Positions 6,168 through 8,242 of a stretch of DNA of 8,242 bases are shown here, piece by piece. Made by a program: the position numbers and the translations under genes. The notes beneath the pieces are model-generated. The model was not told the DNA's origin, searched no databases, and saw nothing but the letters and a program-made list of their open reading frames with translations. The stretch spans positions 1 to 8,242 of the forward strand of contig JAFACJ010000362.1 of assembly GCA_023425615.1 (NCBI GenBank), read 5' to 3'. The DNA is from Actinomycetes bacterium. GTDB lineage: Bacteria; Actinomycetota; Actinomycetes; Streptosporangiales; Streptosporangiaceae. Position 1 is the first letter of the stretch; every line of letters starts with the position of its first letter.

Positions 6168-6980
6168 TCAGCACATCGGTGGAAAAAGGCGTTCCGCGAC
6201 CGCGGCGATCGTCGCCACCTGGGCACTGGTGAAGATGACCGGATGCGACGTGATGAATCCTGGAATCGACCGTCCCCGGAGGAAAGTGGCGTCACCGTAG
6301 TCGACGCCTTCCGGCGCCGGCCGACCCGACTGGACGGCGACCACGGGGAGGACGTCGAGCTCTCCGCCCAGCCCTCCGTCGAGCTCCGCCGAGAGCAGCT
6401 CCGCGACCAGGCCCGCGGCCAGCACCGCCGTCGTCTCCAGCCCCGGCACGGGACGCTCGCCCACCCAGAGCCGCTCGTCGTCCGTCCAGACCCGGGCGCC
6501 CCGGCGGACCCTCCGCGTGACGACCGCGTACACCCCGGTCAGCCCGATGACCAGATGGTCGAGATTGGTGGCGGGCAGGCCGGGGACCGCCCGGTCGTGC
6601 AGCACGGCGTAGCCGCTTCCGAGCCTTGAGAGGTCGCGGCCCGTGCGCCGCTCGGCACGGGCGCCGCGGCGCCAGTCGGTCTCCGTCCCCGGAGTGAAGT
6701 AGCCGAGCAGGTAGTGGACGACGGCCAAGGCGGCGCACGTGGCCAGCCCCAGCCGCCAGTCGAGCAGTCCCGCGACCACCACGCCCCCGGCCGCGCCGAG
6801 CACGAGCGAGACGACGCACCGTTCGGCCCGCGGCGCGACCTCGCGGTACCTGGCCCAGGCGGAGGCACCCGCCGCACCCGCTTCGCTCCGCCGCACCGGC
6901 CTCACCCCCGCGCCCAGCGTGCTGCCCCTGACCTCCGCATTCAAGGACTTCGGCGCGGGCCGCAGGTGTCGCAACGGCAA
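6168..6980 (-). CDS. Membrane-anchored NERD-domain (nuclease-related) protein
   Basis: This 270-residue protein has two hydrophobic segments near the N-terminus (about 55-73, VVSLVLGAAGGVVVAGLLD, and 78-95, GLATCAALAVVHYLLGYF). They are followed by a NERD domain at about 103-235, a fold related to PD-(D/E)xK nucleases. Family marks are WRRGARAERRTGRDLSRL (E110), VLHDRAVPG (126-134), NLDHLVIGLTGVYAV (D141), and later LPVVAVQSG. The usual acidic-x-Lys pair after GVY is replaced: the alignment gives V154 and R156 in VVTRR, so nuclease activity is doubtful. The start is TTG 6980-6978, with GAGGTGGT directly upstream. In-frame GTG codons at residues 26 and 29 are alternatives that would keep both membrane segments. 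It is divergent from the MerR gene across 66 bp containing a strong operator, so shared control is plausible. The function is unknown; NERD proteins occur in DNA processing and defence settings, but nothing here proves either. Confidence 0.8.
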   Translation of the reverse strand: MPLRHLRPAPKSLNAEVRGSTLGAGVRPVRRSEAGAAGASAWARYREVAPRAERCVVSLVLGAAGGVVVAGLLDWRLGLATCAALAVVHYLLGYFTPGTETDWRRGARAERRTGRDLSRLGSGYAVLHDRAVPGLPATNLDHLVIGLTGVYAVVTRRVRRGARVWTDDERLWVGERPVPGLETTAVLAAGLVAELLSAELDGGLGGELDVLPVVAVQSGRPAPEGVDYGDATFLRGRSIPGFITSHPVIFTSAQVATIAAVAERLFPPMC

Positions 6981-7010
6981 ACCACCTCAAGGCCGACAGC
7001 GCCGCGGTGT

Positions 7011-7040
7011 TTGACACTGTCATGGTGACAGTGTCATCAT
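7011..7040 (+). promoter_or_regulatory. MerR-gene promoter: consensus -35, overlapping 25-bp operator, leaderless start
   Basis: TTGACA (7011-7016) is a perfect -35. CATCAT (7035-7040), 18 bases later, matches four of six bases of the -10 consensus. A start six to seven bases downstream falls on the A of the ATG at 7047, so the mRNA is probably leaderless, which agrees with the absence of a ribosome site. The spacer is filled by the inverted repeat described separately, the usual operator placement for MerR regulators. Confidence 0.6.
7012..7036. repeat. Perfect 25-bp inverted repeat (four TGACA/TGTCA half-sites), probable operator
   Basis: The arms TGACACTGTCA (7012-7022) and TGACAGTGTCA (7026-7036) are exact reverse complements around TGG. 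Each arm is itself a palindrome of TGACA and TGTCA around one base, giving four half-sites. The site overlaps the MerR promoter and lies 32-56 bp upstream of the divergent NERD start, so it could serve both genes. Binding by the adjacent MerR protein is inferred. Confidence 0.75.
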
Positions 7041-7046
7041 TGCAGC

Positions 7047-7676
7047 ATGGACACCTGGACGATCTCCGAACTGGCCGCGCGCGCCGCCGACGCGCTGGCC
7101 GACCTCGAGGTGAGCGGCCGTGTCCAGGACGTCCCGAACGAACGCCTCATCCGCTGGTACACCACACTCGGCCTGCTCGACCCGCCCCTGCGCCAGGGCC
7201 GCACGGTCCGGTACACCGGGCGCCACCTGCGGCAGCTGGTGGCCGTCAAGCGGCGGCAGGCAGACGGGCACACCCTCGCCGAGATCCAGGCCGAACTGAC
7301 GGGCGCGCCGAACGAGATCCTGACGGCCATCACCGGGCCGCTGCCCGGAACCGATCGGCCCGAGCCCGGCACCGAGCCGTCCGCCCCACGGCGTTTCTGG
7401 GCGGCGGAGCCCCGGGTCGACGTCCAGTGGTCACCGCCCGGCGTGGTGGAGCACGCCGGGCATCATCCGCCTCCCGTCGTCGGCGTCACGTTGCAGGGGG
7501 TACGGCTCGCGCCGGGCGTGACGCTGCTGCTGGAGACCGCCGCGCTGAGCCATGACGACCTCGCAGCCCTCCACTCCGCGGCCGCGCCCCTGCTGGACGT
7601 GATCGCCGAACGAGGGCTGTCGGCCTCGCCGGAGAGCGTGTCCTCCAGAAGGGAGGGTGAGCCCGAGCGCGCTTAG
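7047..7676 (+). CDS. MerR-family transcriptional regulator linked to a VIT-domain gene
   Basis: This 209-residue DNA-binding protein has a MerR-type winged helix at about 5-85: TISELAARA (5-13), RLIRWYTTLGLLDPP (33-47), wing RQGRTVRYTGRHLRQL (49-64), and the helix AVKRRQADGHTLAEIQAEL. Compared with a standard MerR, about a dozen extra residues separate the first helix from the R-W-Y recognition segment. A Pro-rich linker (about 98-115) leads to a C-terminal domain (about 118-190; VDVQWSPPG, VTLQGVRLAPGVTLLLE) that may bind a ligand or a partner. It lacks an obvious metal-binding Cys cluster of the MerR/CueR kind and has no cysteine at all. The ATG at 7047 fits the predicted leaderless promoter. 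The downstream VIT gene starts 91 bp after the stop, suggesting co-transcription, and the NERD gene is divergent. The signal sensed is unknown. Confidence 0.85.
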   Translation: MDTWTISELAARAADALADLEVSGRVQDVPNERLIRWYTTLGLLDPPLRQGRTVRYTGRHLRQLVAVKRRQADGHTLAEIQAELTGAPNEILTAITGPLPGTDRPEPGTEPSAPRRFWAAEPRVDVQWSPPGVVEHAGHHPPPVVGVTLQGVRLAPGVTLLLETAALSHDDLAALHSAAAPLLDVIAERGLSASPESVSSRREGEPERA

Positions 7677-7767
7677 CACGACCTCCTGCGGCACGAGGAC
7701 CGCCGCTGGAGCAAAGGCCGCCGTACCCGCGGCAGGCCGTCACAGCAATCTCACCCGGGAGGTCACC

Positions 7768-8242
7768 GTGACCGTGCAGATCATGCCGATGGACTCATCT
7801 CCGCCTCCGGTCCCCGAAGCGGGGATCGGCGCCCTTTCCACCTCAGAGGGAAACCTGCCGCTCGACACCGTCGACGTCAGCGCCTCCATCACCGGGCTGG
7901 CCGCCCGTGTCGAGGTGGCTCAGGGCTTCCGCAACCCGTTCGAGGTCCCGCTGGAGGCCACCTACGTGTTCCCGCTGCCCGACCGGGCGGCGGTCACCGG
8001 GCTGCGCATGGAGGCCGCCGACCGTGTCGTCACCGCGCAGTTGAAGGAGCGCGCCGAGGCGCGGCAGGAGTACGACCAGGCCATCGCCTCGGGCCGGCGC
8101 GCCGCGATCGCCGAAGAGGACCGACCCGACGTCTTCACCATGCGCGTCGGCAACATCCTCCCGGGAGAGCGGGTGACGGTGCACCTCACCCTGAGCCAGC
8201 CGCTCCCCTACGAGGACGGGGCGGCGACCTTCCGCTTCCCCC
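7768..8242 (+). CDS. VIT-domain protein, N-terminal part (probably VIT + VWA; cut by window edge)
   Basis: 158 residues are visible with no stop before the window ends. After a short leader (VTVQIMPMDSSPPPVPEAG) with no signal peptide, a vault protein inter-alpha-trypsin (VIT) domain runs from about 22. Hallmarks are FRNPFEVPLEATYVFPLP (54-71), AVTGLRME (75-82), ERAEARQEYDQAIASGRRA (94-112) and FTMRVGNILPGERVTVHLTL (123-142). In this family a von Willebrand A domain with a metal-ion site usually follows and mediates protein binding; it would lie right of the window. The start is GTG 7768, with GGGAGG five bases upstream. The in-frame ATG at 7783 is an alternative with no ribosome site. Lack of a secretion signal suggests a cytoplasmic or unconventionally placed protein. 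It is most likely one operon with the MerR gene and under the 25-bp operator. The biochemical role of bacterial VIT/VWA proteins is mostly unknown. Confidence 0.88.
   Translation, partial: MTVQIMPMDSSPPPVPEAGIGALSTSEGNLPLDTVDVSASITGLAARVEVAQGFRNPFEVPLEATYVFPLPDRAAVTGLRMEAADRVVTAQLKERAEARQEYDQAIASGRRAAIAEEDRPDVFTMRVGNILPGERVTVHLTLSQPLPYEDGAATFRFP

Noticed and set aside
6035..6295. Extension of the sigma factor to a start at 6295
   Set aside because: It would overlap the NERD gene end and add 87 residues of Arg/Ser-rich noise. Region 2 begins properly at 6034.
7843..8189. Minus-strand frames opposite the VIT gene
   Set aside because: The plus-strand VIT domain matches its family throughout, so the reverse frames are shadows.

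Overview
The window is about 70% G+C by eye, has tightly packed genes, uses GTG and TTG starts freely, and has little T-rich terminator sequence. With the protein families present this points to a high-GC actinomycete. The ppa / dacB / zincin-like protein / tilS order matches Mycobacterium tuberculosis Rv3628 to Rv3625c. The style of the other genes suggests a Streptosporangiales-like filamentous actinomycete, but that placement is inference.

Region 1 (1-3597) is a conserved core block. Reading leftward on the minus strand are dacB (D,D-carboxypeptidase, PBP4 type, 1630-2985), a zincin-like putative metallopeptidase of the former DUF2342 family (340-1467), and the N-terminus of tilS (tRNA-Ile lysidine synthase, cut by the left edge, 1-200). 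Divergent from dacB, across about 120 bp of shared upstream sequence, is ppa (family I inorganic pyrophosphatase, 3106-3597). GC-rich hairpins lie between the metallopeptidase and tilS.

Region 2 (3614-6980, all minus strand) runs in transcription order as follows. First is a two-TM membrane protein with a NERD (nuclease-related) domain whose expected catalytic positions look substituted (6168-6980). Next is an ECF-type sigma factor carrying a fused anti-sigma-like zinc-finger motif, H-x3-C-x2-C (5144-6034). Last is a secreted NlpC/P60 peptidoglycan endopeptidase with two coiled coils separated by an acidic, internally repeated insert (3614-5029), preceded by a short leader with several inverted repeats. 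The last gene converges on ppa with only 16 bp between the two stop codons.

Region 3 (6981-8242, plus strand) starts with a compact divergent promoter region holding a perfect 25-bp inverted repeat built from four TGACA/TGTCA half-sites. The repeat sits between a consensus -35 and a candidate -10. The predicted transcription start falls on the ATG of a MerR-family regulator (7047-7676), so that mRNA is probably leaderless. The regulator is followed by the start of a VIT-domain protein (7768 to the right edge, no stop), a family that often continues into a von Willebrand A domain.

How the genes may work together: DacB and the NlpC/P60 enzyme both trim peptidoglycan, Ppa drives pyrophosphate-releasing biosynthesis, and TilS matures a tRNA. 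The part most likely to be a poorly described system is the MerR + VIT pair with its 25-bp operator and the divergent NERD membrane protein. The sigma factor with a built-in zinc anti-sigma motif comes second. No tRNA, rRNA, CRISPR array, insertion sequence or phage gene was seen. No stretch over 300 bp lacks a gene; the longest gaps are about 160 bp (1468-1629), 139 bp (201-339), 133 bp (6035-6167), 120 bp (2986-3105) and 114 bp (5030-5143).
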